Origin: Flavobacterium sp. | GTDB taxonomy: Bacteria > Bacteroidota > Bacteroidia > Chitinophagales > Chitinophagaceae | DNA: 48,285 nt | NCBI GenBank assembly: GCA_030053925.1 | Contig: JASGCX010000007.1 | Coordinates: 25,881-74,165, forward strand | Direction of reading: 5' to 3' | In this document: positions 35,324 through 44,207 of the stretch, one piece after another | How the letters are laid out: every line of letters begins with the position of its first letter | How positions within the stretch are numbered: position 1 is the stretch's first letter | The notes under the pieces: model-generated | What the model was told of the DNA's origin: nothing | The model's database searches: none | The model's input: the letters and a program-made list of their open reading frames with translations, nothing else | Made by a program: the position numbers and the translations under genes

Positions 35324-36264
35324 TACTCTCTGTAATTTTCAATAATTGGGGTCAATCGTTCAATGATAAAGTCAGGCTCGTAAATTGATTTTAACTGTTC
35401 CTCTGAAATTTCAGATTTGCTATTAAACACCTTTTCGGCTGTATCTTTAAATTCTTCTCTTGCTTCATAAAGAAGTTCTTTTGTGATTTTAAATTCCTTT
35501 TTTTCAACGGTAATTTTTGCCTCTTTCTTCTGATAATCGTCTTTTAGAGGGTCGTTGAGCAAATTTTCAACCTTTTCAAAAGGCATATTTTTGAATTTAT
35601 CTTCCTTTTGTTTTCTGAAAACACCGCTATTTAAAGCATATTCTTCATACTTGCTGTCAACTAAATTTTCATCGTATTTAACAGCACTGTATTTAACCTG
35701 TAAATCGGTAATTGTCGAATATTTTTTTAGTTCTTCAAGGACTGATGATAATTTCAAATTTCTTACAGGAGTGTTTAGAACATCTTTTAAAACAAGTTTA
35801 GATGTCTTTAGCAATTCATCACCTCTTTTATGGGGGTCATCATAAACCAAAACCAAAAAATGATACGTCCTATTTACAACACCATCAATTACTGGATACA
35901 GTAAAACAAAGTTGTTTTCACTCCCCAATCTATTTTCCTTTTCAAAATTTATTTTTTCAACTTCTGTTTCAAAATAGCCGTCATAAAGATTTGTGGTATA
36001 TGCTTTTATTTTTAATAATACAGTTGGGGTATCTCCAATACTATATTCAAAATATTCAATTGCTTCAATAGCTGTTTTTAAGGTTTTATTTCTGTTGTCG
36101 CTTGTAACAACAAACTTACTTTCCTGAAAAGATTTCAATTTCCTAATCAAATATTTAGTCATATCTGAATACGAAACCCCTCCAAATAAATCTTTTGGAT
36201 TATCAGTAATTTCCGTTGTATAAACTGGAACTTTTATTATGTATGTCTTTTCTTTTTTAGCCAT
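35323..36264 (-). CDS. Unknown soluble protein coupled to type III R-M genes
   Basis: A 313-residue cytoplasmic protein. The N-terminal 180 residues look alpha/beta (KTYIIKVPVYTTEI, VLLKIKAYTTNLYDGYFETE, NFVLLYPVIDGVVN, YHFLVLVYDDPHKRG). The C-terminal third is charged and helical (FEKVENLLNDPLKDDYQKKE, LLYEAREEFKDTAEKVF). No nuclease, helicase or nucleotide-binding motif is visible. It starts 2 bp after the mod stop and shares TAATG with the membrane gene. The layout (soluble ~310 aa plus small membrane protein) superficially recalls Kiwa KwaB/KwaA, but order, sequence and helix number do not support that name. Confidence 0.75.
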   Translation of the reverse strand: MAKKEKTYIIKVPVYTTEITDNPKDLFGGVSYSDMTKYLIRKLKSFQESKFVVTSDNRNKTLKTAIEAIEYFEYSIGDTPTVLLKIKAYTTNLYDGYFETEVEKINFEKENRLGSENNFVLLYPVIDGVVNRTYHFLVLVYDDPHKRGDELLKTSKLVLKDVLNTPVRNLKLSSVLEELKKYSTITDLQVKYSAVKYDENLVDSKYEEYALNSGVFRKQKEDKFKNMPFEKVENLLNDPLKDDYQKKEAKITVEKKEFKITKELLYEAREEFKDTAEKVFNSKSEISEEQLKSIYEPDFIIERLTPIIENYRE

Positions 36265-36266
36265 AT

Positions 36267-38285
36267 CTAAAATGCATTAAACTTATCGCCCAAATAATGT
36301 TTTAAGTTGAATTTCTTGGTTGTGTCTAAGGCTCGTTCAAGGCAAATAAATTTTTTGTCGGTGTGCTTTTTAAAATGTTCCACTGTGTCTGCATCAATAA
36401 CCACGTCTAAGCAAATCAAGGTTTCTTTTATGCCGTCTGTGGCTAAAAGAATTTCGTTTTGCTTAAACTCGTCTTGCTTGTTGGCTTTGTAGTTTAGCTG
36501 AAAACCATTTTTCAATAAAATCTCTGTCAAAAGCTCATCACGGTTGAAAGCTGTTACCAATTGGGCTTCTTTTTCTTTGATGTAAGCTTTTAGCAACACA
36601 ATATTTTCTTCTTCTGTTTTGTCCACATCGGGCGCCCACTCAACTCTTGGAAAATTCGATTTCACCAATTTGAAAACCTTAAAACCTAAATTGTCTGAAC
36701 CTTGATTTATAGGATTTGCTTGATTTTCAAAATTATTAAATAATGGATTATCCTGTTTATCTTTTAACCTTTTTAATTCTTGTTCCAACTTTATTTTTTC
36801 AACTACTCTTTTGTTGCGTTCAATGGTGATGTCGCTAATTTTTTTGTAGCCAGCTTTATAGGCTTCTGTTTTTTTATCGGTTAATTCAGGTATTTGAACC
36901 AAAATATATCTTCTATTGAAGTTGTCTATTGTATTGAGTTCAAAAATTGCTTGACTTGTTGAACCACTACCTCCAAAAAAATCTAGTACTAAATCGTTTT
37001 CATTAGTAATAAATTTGAAGATATGTTTCAAAAAATTTACTGATTTAGGATTGTTAAAAACCTTTTTTCCACCAAACAAAGTCTTCAATTCGCTTGATGT
37101 TGCTCGGTTATCCTCGTAGTAGTAACTTTTTAATCTTTGAGAAACTGTATCAAGTCTTTTTTTTATTTTTGGTATAGTGTTTTCATCATCACCCCATTGA
37201 ACATCACCACGTTTGTTAGCTTCGGTAAATGTATCAAAAGGCCATCTATAACCATATTCAGGTTTTGCACAAATATTTTCAGTAATGGGATGTATAATAT
37301 CGTAGGTGTATCCACCGGGTTTTGTGTTTGCGGAATTTCCAGGATAGTAAACGCCTTGTTCATCTATATAAGAGTAGTGAGCAACGCCTGATAAATCGTT
37401 ACCGTTTGTTTGAGACTTTATCCATTTTCTTAATTCAGTTTGAATACTTTCAATATCATCTTTATACTTTGCTTTTAATTCATCATATTTTTCTTGAATA
37501 ATTTTGCCTTTATCAGATGGAACTTCCCAAAAATCTTGTTCATTTTTATCTTTTAAATAACACAATACATATTCGTGTTCTGTTGCAATTTGCGTGGGAT
37601 TGTTATCTGTTGCTGTTTGCCAAATAATTTGACCGCCAAAATTTTCCTCTCCAAATATTTCATCGCATAATTTACGTAAATGGTGCACTTCATTGTCATC
37701 AATTGAAATAAAAATTACCCCATCTTCACGTAAAAGTTGTCTTGCAATAAGCAAACGGCTATACATCATATTTAGCCAATTACTGTGGTAGCGACCATCA
37801 CTTTCGGAATTTGTATCAATTTTCAACCCATCCTTGAAAACTCCATTTTCTTCCCAATATGCTTTTTTGTCTTGTGTGTAATTATCTGAATACACAAAGT
37901 CTTTACCTGTATTGTAAGGTGGGTCTATGTAAATGCACTTTACTTTTTCACGATAGCTGCCGCTTAACAATTTTAAAACTTCCAAATTTTCGCCTTCAAT
38001 TATAATGTTTTCACTTTCAGTTGGGTGTACACTTCTGCTTTCATCAAGCATTAAAGTAGCATTACTTGGCGTGAAAGCATTTCTTTTGGCAGCACTTTTA
38101 CCTAACCATCTAAACTCAAAGCGTTCAGTTTCTGAAACGCTTGCAGGGTCAACAACCTTTTTCAGTTCATCAATATTAAGTTTGCCCTCGTTGGTAAACA
38201 AGTCGGGAAAAAGATGTTTTAACTGCGTTAATCTTTCTTTGTTCCAGTCTTTGCTCAATGGCATTAAGTCGTTTATCTTTTCCAT
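36267..38285 (-). CDS. mod: Type III restriction-modification DNA methyltransferase (Mod)
   Basis: A 672-residue N6-adenine methyltransferase of the beta class. The catalytic motif DPPYNTG lies at 121-127 and the AdoMet-binding FGGSGST at 437-443, in the beta order. The middle region (about 200-400) and C-terminal part carry target recognition and Res contact in type III enzymes. Mod sets the recognition sequence and protects host DNA. It lies 3 bp downstream of res, the reverse of the usual mod-res order. No simple-sequence repeat suggests phase variation in the frame. Confidence 0.95.
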   Translation of the reverse strand: MEKINDLMPLSKDWNKERLTQLKHLFPDLFTNEGKLNIDELKKVVDPASVSETERFEFRWLGKSAAKRNAFTPSNATLMLDESRSVHPTESENIIIEGENLEVLKLLSGSYREKVKCIYIDPPYNTGKDFVYSDNYTQDKKAYWEENGVFKDGLKIDTNSESDGRYHSNWLNMMYSRLLIARQLLREDGVIFISIDDNEVHHLRKLCDEIFGEENFGGQIIWQTATDNNPTQIATEHEYVLCYLKDKNEQDFWEVPSDKGKIIQEKYDELKAKYKDDIESIQTELRKWIKSQTNGNDLSGVAHYSYIDEQGVYYPGNSANTKPGGYTYDIIHPITENICAKPEYGYRWPFDTFTEANKRGDVQWGDDENTIPKIKKRLDTVSQRLKSYYYEDNRATSSELKTLFGGKKVFNNPKSVNFLKHIFKFITNENDLVLDFFGGSGSTSQAIFELNTIDNFNRRYILVQIPELTDKKTEAYKAGYKKISDITIERNKRVVEKIKLEQELKRLKDKQDNPLFNNFENQANPINQGSDNLGFKVFKLVKSNFPRVEWAPDVDKTEEENIVLLKAYIKEKEAQLVTAFNRDELLTEILLKNGFQLNYKANKQDEFKQNEILLATDGIKETLICLDVVIDADTVEHFKKHTDKKFICLERALDTTKKFNLKHYLGDKFNAF

Positions 38286-38288
38286 TTC

Positions 38289-41063
38289 TTACCTTTCATT
38301 TAATGCGTTAATCGTTTTGTCAGCCTCTTTTTGGAAGTAGTGATATTCTTTTACAGGTGCTTTGTAATGCACTTCCACACCCAAAGTTTCAAAGTGTTTC
38401 ATCGCACATTTTATTTTATACACTTCGCTTTCGGTCAAGGTTTTTTTATTGTTGATGTCGTTTGTTCCTTTGGTTTCAATTACAAAGTAATAGTCGGTTT
38501 CATTGCCTGTTTTCAAACTTTTTCGTTTCATTACTAAACCAAAATCGGGTTCGTATTCGCCAATAGGCGTTTTGATTTTATACCAACTTGGCAACTTAAT
38601 AAAACACACAATGTCGGGTTGGTTGTCGGTTGCTTTTGCAAAATCATATTCCACATTACAGTCAATAAGCATTTTGTCAAACACGCCTCTGTTAGGTGTT
38701 TCCACATAATCAGATTTGGAAACATTTCTAACGAAGTCATTAAAGCTGAATGGAAAATCTTGGCCAGTTAAATGATAATCCAAACCCCGAAGCATTTGGT
38801 TCAGTTCTATGTTGCGAATAATTCCAGCAGCCTTTTGAATGTATTGCTGTGGATTTTTAATGATGTGGTCTAAGTTGGTTATGTTGTTTACAATTTTGAA
38901 AAGCGTTGTATAACTCAAGCCTGTGTTTTTGCTTAGTTCTTCCACCAAATCTAAAGGTGTAAATTTTGCTTTTAGTTTGTAGGTTTGCGTTCCGCCAAAA
39001 CTATCTTCAATTCCATCTTCCGTAATTGTTCCAATGTTTCTGCTACTTATTTCTGCAACATAATCTGAAATAGTTATCAGGTTTATTTGTTCGGTTGCTT
39101 TTGCAATTAGATTTTCTTCATCAAAGGCAATTACATAATCCGCCTTTTTAGCCAATGATTTCCAGAAGCGTTTAAATGCTTCATCAATAGAAGTATTTGT
39201 ATTGCGTTTGAAACTTACTTCGTTTTGTGGTTTGCCTTTGTGTGTATGCGACATACCTGCACCTGCCGAAGTTGTTCCGTAAACATCTTTAATTTCCTTT
39301 TGGTATTGCGTTACAAAGGTTTCGTAAGTTTCATTAGGAATTACAGTTAGTAAATTTAGCTCATCGCCAACTTGGGTCTTTGGGTCATCATAAACCCTTT
39401 GTCCTTGTTGGTTTACACAAATCCGCAAACCTCTACCAATTTCCTGGCGTTTACGAATTTCTGAATAAGCGGTATTTAGTGTTGCAATGTTGAATACATT
39501 GGGATTATCCCAACCAACACCCAAAGCAGAGTGAGAAAACACAAATTCAATAGAGTTTCCGATGGTCAGCAATTCATCTTTTTTTTGTAAAATCAGTTCG
39601 TAAATTTTCTTTTGTTCCTTTAGTCCTCCTTCATTATCTGAAAATTCGCCTTTTGCATTTTGGGCAAAATAGTAACCTTGCAATTCGTGAATTTGTTGGG
39701 CTGTGGGAAGTTTACCATTGTTGTATTCGGGATAAATGGCTTTGTATTTTTCAACGAATAGGTTTTTTATTTTGGGGTCTTCGCCCATATAGTTTGAAAC
39801 CTTGTCAATAAAAATTAAACTCAAAACTTTAATGCCTTTGGGTTGTAGTTTTTGAGATTTTGCAAAGTGGCGATGTATAAGCCATTCCAACTGCAAAGCC
39901 CAAATATTTTCTACATTGCCTGATGCTTGCTTTTCAAAAAGCTCAACACCATTGGTAAAAGTGATGCACCATTTTTGAGTTTTTAAACTCTTGTTGATGC
40001 GTTCAATTTTGTAATTCAAATAACTTGGGTTGTTTGTTTTCTCTCCCAAATTGTCGCCAACTTTTAACCAACTTGTTTCTTCAAAAACAAATTTCCCTGC
40101 TTTCAACTTCCACGCTTTTACTTTTGCTTTTGGTTCGCTTGTTCCGTTTTGTGTAGCAGTCAATTCTATTTTAATTGTCGCTTCATCATTTTTTTCAGTA
40201 ACCGTCAATACTTCAATTTTCTTTACCAGTCCTTGCTTGTAGCTGTCGTAAGGCGTTAAACGGTAAACCAAGTTTTTCAAAACCTTGTGTGTAGCCGAAT
40301 AGCGAATTTTAAAAAGCGGGTCAAGTGTTTTGAAGATTGTTTTTTCTCTTTCTTTTTCCTTTGTGCTGAAACGTTCCTTTCTTTCGTCTGCCGAAAGTGT
40401 TTTTAAACGTTCCATCATATTGTCGCTGTCCATGCCTTCCTGTGGTTCGTCCATAAAAATAATGGGTCGCACTTTGGCAATAGCGTCAATGTATGGCAGA
40501 TTATTAAACAAATCTTCTCGTTGGGTTCGGTTTAAAATTCTGTCGTCCGAAGAAAAAGCACCAGTTGTCATAATCATAACTTGTGGATGCTGTTCTTCAA
40601 TAAAGTTGGTTACTTTATTTAGTTTCTTGCTGTCATAATCAAATGCCTCAACTTTAAAACCGTAAATGCTTTCGAGTTGTTTTTTAAAAGTTTTGAATGT
40701 GCCTAAAGTACCTTGTCTAATTGCAATTGAAGGAACAAGTATGATGAACTTAGTAAAAGCGTAGTGTTTGTATAACTCGTAAATGGTTTTGATGTAAACA
40801 AGTGTTTTACCTGTTCCCGTTTCCATTTCAATACACAAATCATTGTCGGCTGAATACTTTGCTGTTTCAGTGTCAATGCCGTTTTCTATTGCAATCGCTT
40901 TAATATTGTCGGCTAACTGCGAAGCAGTTAGTTTACAAAAATTAGAACGTATGCCCTCAATACAAGCATTGTCAAAAGTGTTTTTCTCTGTCCCGTCAAA
41001 CACTTTAATGACTGCCTGAATAGCGGTGTCCTGATATTTTAAATTCTCTAATTGTAATTCCAT
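38289..41063 (-). CDS. res: Type III restriction endonuclease subunit (Res)
   Basis: A 924-residue helicase-nuclease. Walker A is METGTGKT (80-87), the DEAD-like box MDEPQ at 204-208, and helicase motif VI EIGRGLRICVNQQGQR. A PD-(D/E)XK nuclease sits at the C-terminus: PDFG at 839-842 and ETK at 863-865. Type III Res uses ATP to slide from the site and cut when two head-to-head sites meet with Mod. All key residues are present. Start codon overlaps the XRE gene stop by one base (TAATG). Confidence 0.95.
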   Translation of the reverse strand: MELQLENLKYQDTAIQAVIKVFDGTEKNTFDNACIEGIRSNFCKLTASQLADNIKAIAIENGIDTETAKYSADNDLCIEMETGTGKTLVYIKTIYELYKHYAFTKFIILVPSIAIRQGTLGTFKTFKKQLESIYGFKVEAFDYDSKKLNKVTNFIEEQHPQVMIMTTGAFSSDDRILNRTQREDLFNNLPYIDAIAKVRPIIFMDEPQEGMDSDNMMERLKTLSADERKERFSTKEKEREKTIFKTLDPLFKIRYSATHKVLKNLVYRLTPYDSYKQGLVKKIEVLTVTEKNDEATIKIELTATQNGTSEPKAKVKAWKLKAGKFVFEETSWLKVGDNLGEKTNNPSYLNYKIERINKSLKTQKWCITFTNGVELFEKQASGNVENIWALQLEWLIHRHFAKSQKLQPKGIKVLSLIFIDKVSNYMGEDPKIKNLFVEKYKAIYPEYNNGKLPTAQQIHELQGYYFAQNAKGEFSDNEGGLKEQKKIYELILQKKDELLTIGNSIEFVFSHSALGVGWDNPNVFNIATLNTAYSEIRKRQEIGRGLRICVNQQGQRVYDDPKTQVGDELNLLTVIPNETYETFVTQYQKEIKDVYGTTSAGAGMSHTHKGKPQNEVSFKRNTNTSIDEAFKRFWKSLAKKADYVIAFDEENLIAKATEQINLITISDYVAEISSRNIGTITEDGIEDSFGGTQTYKLKAKFTPLDLVEELSKNTGLSYTTLFKIVNNITNLDHIIKNPQQYIQKAAGIIRNIELNQMLRGLDYHLTGQDFPFSFNDFVRNVSKSDYVETPNRGVFDKMLIDCNVEYDFAKATDNQPDIVCFIKLPSWYKIKTPIGEYEPDFGLVMKRKSLKTGNETDYYFVIETKGTNDINNKKTLTESEVYKIKCAMKHFETLGVEVHYKAPVKEYHYFQKEADKTINALNER

Positions 41064-41377
41064 TACTTCTTACCGTTCTTTTTGGTTAAGAATTTTATTT
41101 CTTCTTCTGCTGCAATCAATATGTCTTTAGCATACTTTTCTTTTGCAAGTTGATAAGCCACTTGTTTGCTCATAAACTTTATTACAAGTTCTTTTTCGTC
41201 CACTTTGAAAGTTTTTGCAATGATTGGCAACATTTGTCTGTTTACTGGTCGTTCGCCACGCTCCAATTTGCTAAGTGTGCTTTGGTCTATATCAAGCAAA
41301 GCGGCAAGTTTTCGTAATGGCATTTCCGCCTGTTCTCTTAGCTGTCTAATGAAGTCGCCTAAATTTTCTGTTTGCAT
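41063..41377 (-). CDS. XRE-family regulator of the R-M operon
   Basis: A 104-residue protein with an N-terminal Cro/CI helix-turn-helix (LGDFIRQLREQAEMPLRKLA, then LLDIDQSTLSKLERGERPV) and a helical C-terminal tail (AYQLAKEKYAKDILIAAEEE). It is the first gene of the operon. A palindrome and promoter element just upstream fit autoregulation, as in controller proteins of R-M systems that delay restriction on entry into a new cell. ATG at 41375-41377 is kept because the HTH starts at residue 6. Confidence 0.9.
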   Translation of the reverse strand: MQTENLGDFIRQLREQAEMPLRKLAALLDIDQSTLSKLERGERPVNRQMLPIIAKTFKVDEKELVIKFMSKQVAYQLAKEKYAKDILIAAEEEIKFLTKKNGKK

Positions 41378-41392
41378 CTTGAATTGTATTTC

Positions 41393-41413
41393 TTGACAAT
41401 AGTGTCAAAAATA
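41393..41413 (-). promoter_or_regulatory. Promoter -7 element overlapping XRE operator
   Basis: TTGACA-ATAG-TGTCAA (41393-41408) is a perfect 6-bp inverted repeat 16 bp before the XRE start codon. On the minus strand TATTTTTG (41413-41406) matches the Bacteroidota -7 consensus TAnnTTTG and shares its last three bases with the palindrome. A repressor bound here would cover the promoter and the transcription start. No clear -33 element was found. Confidence 0.7.
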
Positions 41414-41624
41414 ATTAAGACTGTTTTAGTGACCTTGAAAAAAGTTAAATTCTTTTCAACATCCTTATTGCGGGTGGGCAAAATTGGCTCTTTTGGGGTT
41501 TGCAGTGGGTCAGGTGGTGCGGTGGGGCAAATTTTTAAAGCCTTTTTTGGTGGATGGTCGATGGTCTGCGGTCAACTCTTTTTAGGCATTAACACTTTTT
41601 TAAAATACAATAATGCTTTACCAC
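41414..41624. other. Gene-free end of the R-M region
   Basis: No reading frame supported. The part from about 41470 to 41570 is G-rich (GGTCAGGTGGTGCGGTGGGG) like the far-end junction at 34720-34740, hinting that both are edges of one imported segment, though no direct repeat could be aligned. Confidence 0.45.
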
Positions 41625-41939
41625 TTACAGCTTGCCACTGATGGTTTTATACACGGCATCGATGCTTACTACGGCCTTGTACGATTTGGGTTTATTTGCC
41701 AAAGGTGCTTGAACGGTTGCTATTACTGGTTGCTGTTGGTAATGCTTTACTACGTTGTTAAATTGCGTATTACCATCGTAGCAGTAAGCGGTGAGCGCAC
41801 CAAAACCTACAAATAAAAGTTGAATTGATAGCGTACTTACCAACGAATACGTGAATTTTATAGGTATAGGAAACACGCTAAAAACGGCAAATAGCACAAC
41901 AGCAAAAATGTTAACGCTTAATATTATGGTTAAAGGCAA
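41625..41939 (-). CDS. Small two-helix membrane protein
   Basis: A 104-residue frame with hydrophobic segments at about 5-25 and 33-52 and a soluble tail (about 53-104, with VVKHYQQQPVIATVQAPLAN and KSYKAVVSIDAVYKTI). There is no recognised family. It is the first chromosomal-looking gene beyond the R-M operon, facing the same way. Moderate support only. Confidence 0.5.
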   Translation of the reverse strand: MPLTIILSVNIFAVVLFAVFSVFPIPIKFTYSLVSTLSIQLLFVGFGALTAYCYDGNTQFNNVVKHYQQQPVIATVQAPLANKPKSYKAVVSIDAVYKTISGKL

Positions 41940-42257
41940 AGCGGTATAGTGCCTAATAAGAATACACGCACAAAAGGTAGTAGTAGCTTAAGCATTGGTA
42001 TCCTTTTTAAAAGGGGCATACCATGTTGTTTCATACTTATTTTAAATGTAAGGTTTAACAATAACGGCTTTTGCTATTTGGTTTTAAAGCCTTGTAAAAT
42101 TGCAATTTACATGTTACCGTATTCAAACAAAACCCCTTGGCCATTAGCCTAAAGGGTTTTCAAATAGCGTAAACAATCTCGGGGATATTTTATTTAAAAC
42201 CCAATGATTACGAACGAGTACAAATATGTTCTATCTGCACAAGACTTCAAAAAAAAT
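41940..42257. other. Gene-free spacer with one hairpin
   Basis: An AAAACCC/GGGTTTT hairpin with GGCCATTAGCC inside (42128-42161) may be a terminator working on either strand. No gene is supported. Confidence 0.5.
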
Positions 42258-42360
42258 GGTGCATACATTTTTTTGCTGAGAGCCAATGATAGCAAACCTT
42301 TTAAAGGTTGGCAATCATTTAAAAATTAAGCAAAAAATGGAAAATTGTTTATGCACCCAA
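42258..42360 (-). repeat. Dispersed palindromic repeat, family A, copy 4 (inverted)
   Basis: A 103-bp element in the opposite orientation to copies 1-3. Left GGTGCATACATTTTTTTGC, centre AAACCTTTTAAAGGTTGG, right AAAAATGGAAAATTGTTTATG and CACCC. It is followed by ATGCACC(C)-A7-TTCTTTTCTTTT blocks at 42352-42380 and 42423-42452 that flank an 11-bp hairpin (CTATCGGTTGG/CCAACCGATAG, 42382-42412). Confidence 0.88.
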
Positions 42361-42536
42361 AAAAATGTTCTTTTCTTTTTTCTATCGGTTGGGTGAATAC
42401 ACCAACCGATAGAGCATAGTTAATGCACCAAAAAAATATTCTTTTCTTTTAGGGTATTTTTTGGGTAAAAACCAGCGTTGTGAACATTTGTGCAGGTGTT
42501 TATTTTTTTGCAATAGCTGCAAATACACTATCATTT

Positions 42537-42636
42537 GAGGCTGACTTGTACATAAATAAACGCTTTTAGATTTGCTTAAACAACCTCGGTTTGCCAACAG
42601 CAATCCTAAAAAAAAATTTAGTGAACCAGCCTCTTT
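42537..42636 (+). repeat. Dispersed palindromic repeat, family B, copy 2
   Basis: About 100 bp with ends GAGGCTGAC and CAGCCTC. It aligns with the reverse complement of 29985-30094 (AGATTTGCTTAAAC and CCTCGGTTTGCCAACAG-type blocks). Its right end overlaps the permease gene: the permease stop (42618-42620) and last codons (KRLVH) are read from the element. Confidence 0.82.
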
Positions 42637-43958
42637 GAGTTATTGATAAATAAGAAGTAAACAATAATAAAACCACATAGTACAGCCACACCGGTAGCTG
42701 CGGTTTGCCATTCTTTTATAGCAATACTTGCGCCTACAAACAAATAGGTACCCATAAAAATAAGGGGTGGTAATGGATACAATTTCATTTTGTAAATACC
42801 AGTACCGTCTAAGTGTTTTGTATCTTTTCGTAGTTTAAAAATGGTAGCACTCGATGCTATCATACCAAAGCAATCTAAAAAAATAGTAAAGTTGAGTATC
42901 TTCTCAAAAGTTTGGGCATAAAAAAGTATGATGATGCACATAGCAGCAAATACAGTTAAAGACGCAGTTAAAACTTCGTTTTTAGCACTTTGTTTAGAGA
43001 ATATTTTGGGCAATACACCTTCTGTACTCATGGCATACATAACCCTTGGATTGCTCATTAGCAAGGCATTTACATAAGCCAATACACCAAAAAACAAGAA
43101 GAACGAGAAGATATTTGCACCACGTGCACCAAACACTTTATTGATAACCACATAAGCTATTTCACGCTCATTTTTCATGTTGTTAAAACCTATGATGGTG
43201 TAGTAACTAAGGTTAACTAGTAAATACAACGCTATAATAATACCGATGCCAATAAAAATACCTTTAGGAATATTGGATGCAGGTTTATTAACCTCGTTAC
43301 CAAAGTTGATGGTTTGTTGATAGCCACCATAAGTAAACGACACGGCAATAAGGCTTACGCCAAGGCTTTGTATCCAACTGATATTATAGGCTGTAGTAGT
43401 TGCTGCTACCTGCGCTACAGCTTGTGTTTGATTTGCATAATGATGTGGGAAAAATAAGGCACTAATAAGCACCACTATCATGCCCATTTTTATAAGCATT
43501 AGTATGTTTTGTGCCTTACTACTCATACGTAAACCCATTAAGTTAATACCATAAAATACAAAGATGGCAGCGCAGCTAATAAGGGCTTTATCGGTATCGT
43601 TCCATTGCAGTTGTGGAAATAGTTTGGTTATATAGCCGCTACCAATTAATGCTACACCGCTTAGGCTTGCTGCGTTAGATATTAGTATAATGCAGTTAAT
43701 GCCAAAAGCAATACTTGGGTGGTAAGCATACGAAAACACTTTGTAATAGCCACCGGTAACAGGGTATCGGCTGCCAATTTCTGCGTAGGTAAGGGCACCA
43801 CAAAGGGCTACAAGGCCACCAATAATCCAAGCTGCAAAGTACACAGAAGGTGCAATAGCATCTTTGGCAGAAGTAGCGGCAGTGCGAAATATGCCCATGC
43901 CTATTACCACGCCTACTACTATCATTGTAAAAGAAAACAAGTTGAGTTTTTGCTTCAT
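42618..43958 (-). CDS. APC-superfamily amino-acid permease
   Basis: A 446-residue inner-membrane transporter with about 12 helices. The first helix carries the APC glycine motif (VVIGMGIFRTAA), followed by GALTYAEIGSRYPVTGGYY, a hallmark of LAT/amino-acid permease-like proteins. It probably exchanges or imports amino acids; substrate unknown. The last few residues and the stop lie in a palindromic repeat, so the native C-terminus may have been replaced. No partner gene. Confidence 0.9.
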   Translation of the reverse strand: MKQKLNLFSFTMIVVGVVIGMGIFRTAATSAKDAIAPSVYFAAWIIGGLVALCGALTYAEIGSRYPVTGGYYKVFSYAYHPSIAFGINCIILISNAASLSGVALIGSGYITKLFPQLQWNDTDKALISCAAIFVFYGINLMGLRMSSKAQNILMLIKMGMIVVLISALFFPHHYANQTQAVAQVAATTTAYNISWIQSLGVSLIAVSFTYGGYQQTINFGNEVNKPASNIPKGIFIGIGIIIALYLLVNLSYYTIIGFNNMKNEREIAYVVINKVFGARGANIFSFFLFFGVLAYVNALLMSNPRVMYAMSTEGVLPKIFSKQSAKNEVLTASLTVFAAMCIIILFYAQTFEKILNFTIFLDCFGMIASSATIFKLRKDTKHLDGTGIYKMKLYPLPPLIFMGTYLFVGASIAIKEWQTAATGVAVLCGFIIVYFLFINNSKRLVH

Positions 43959-44134
43959 AATGCAGTTGCCTTTAGTTGGCTTTTTTGATGAACTTTGAAA
44001 ATAAGTATTTTACGGTGAGCATACACATTTATTGGTAAAAAAGATGTTTAACCGTAGTACTTAATATGGCCTTGTGTGCGGGTTGCTATTTGTTAAAACA
44101 ACAATGCCGTTACTATTTTTTACAATTCGCAAAT

Positions 44135-44164
44135 AAAAAAGCCGCCCATAAAAGAGCAGCTTTT
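44135..44164 (-). terminator. Intrinsic terminator after fumC
   Basis: On the minus strand AAAAGCTGCTC pairs with GGGCGGCTTTT (11 bp, two G:U pairs, 6-nt loop) and ends in T6. It is 43 bp after the fumC stop. Confidence 0.85.
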
Positions 44165-44207
44165 AATAAGCCAATAAGGTTTTGCAAAACCTAGTGGTTA
44201 CAACAGA

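Noticed and set aside
34874-36264. Naming the gene pair Kiwa (KwaA/KwaB)
   Set aside because: Only size and membrane/soluble pairing agree. Gene order is reversed, three rather than four helices are seen, and no sequence motif matches.
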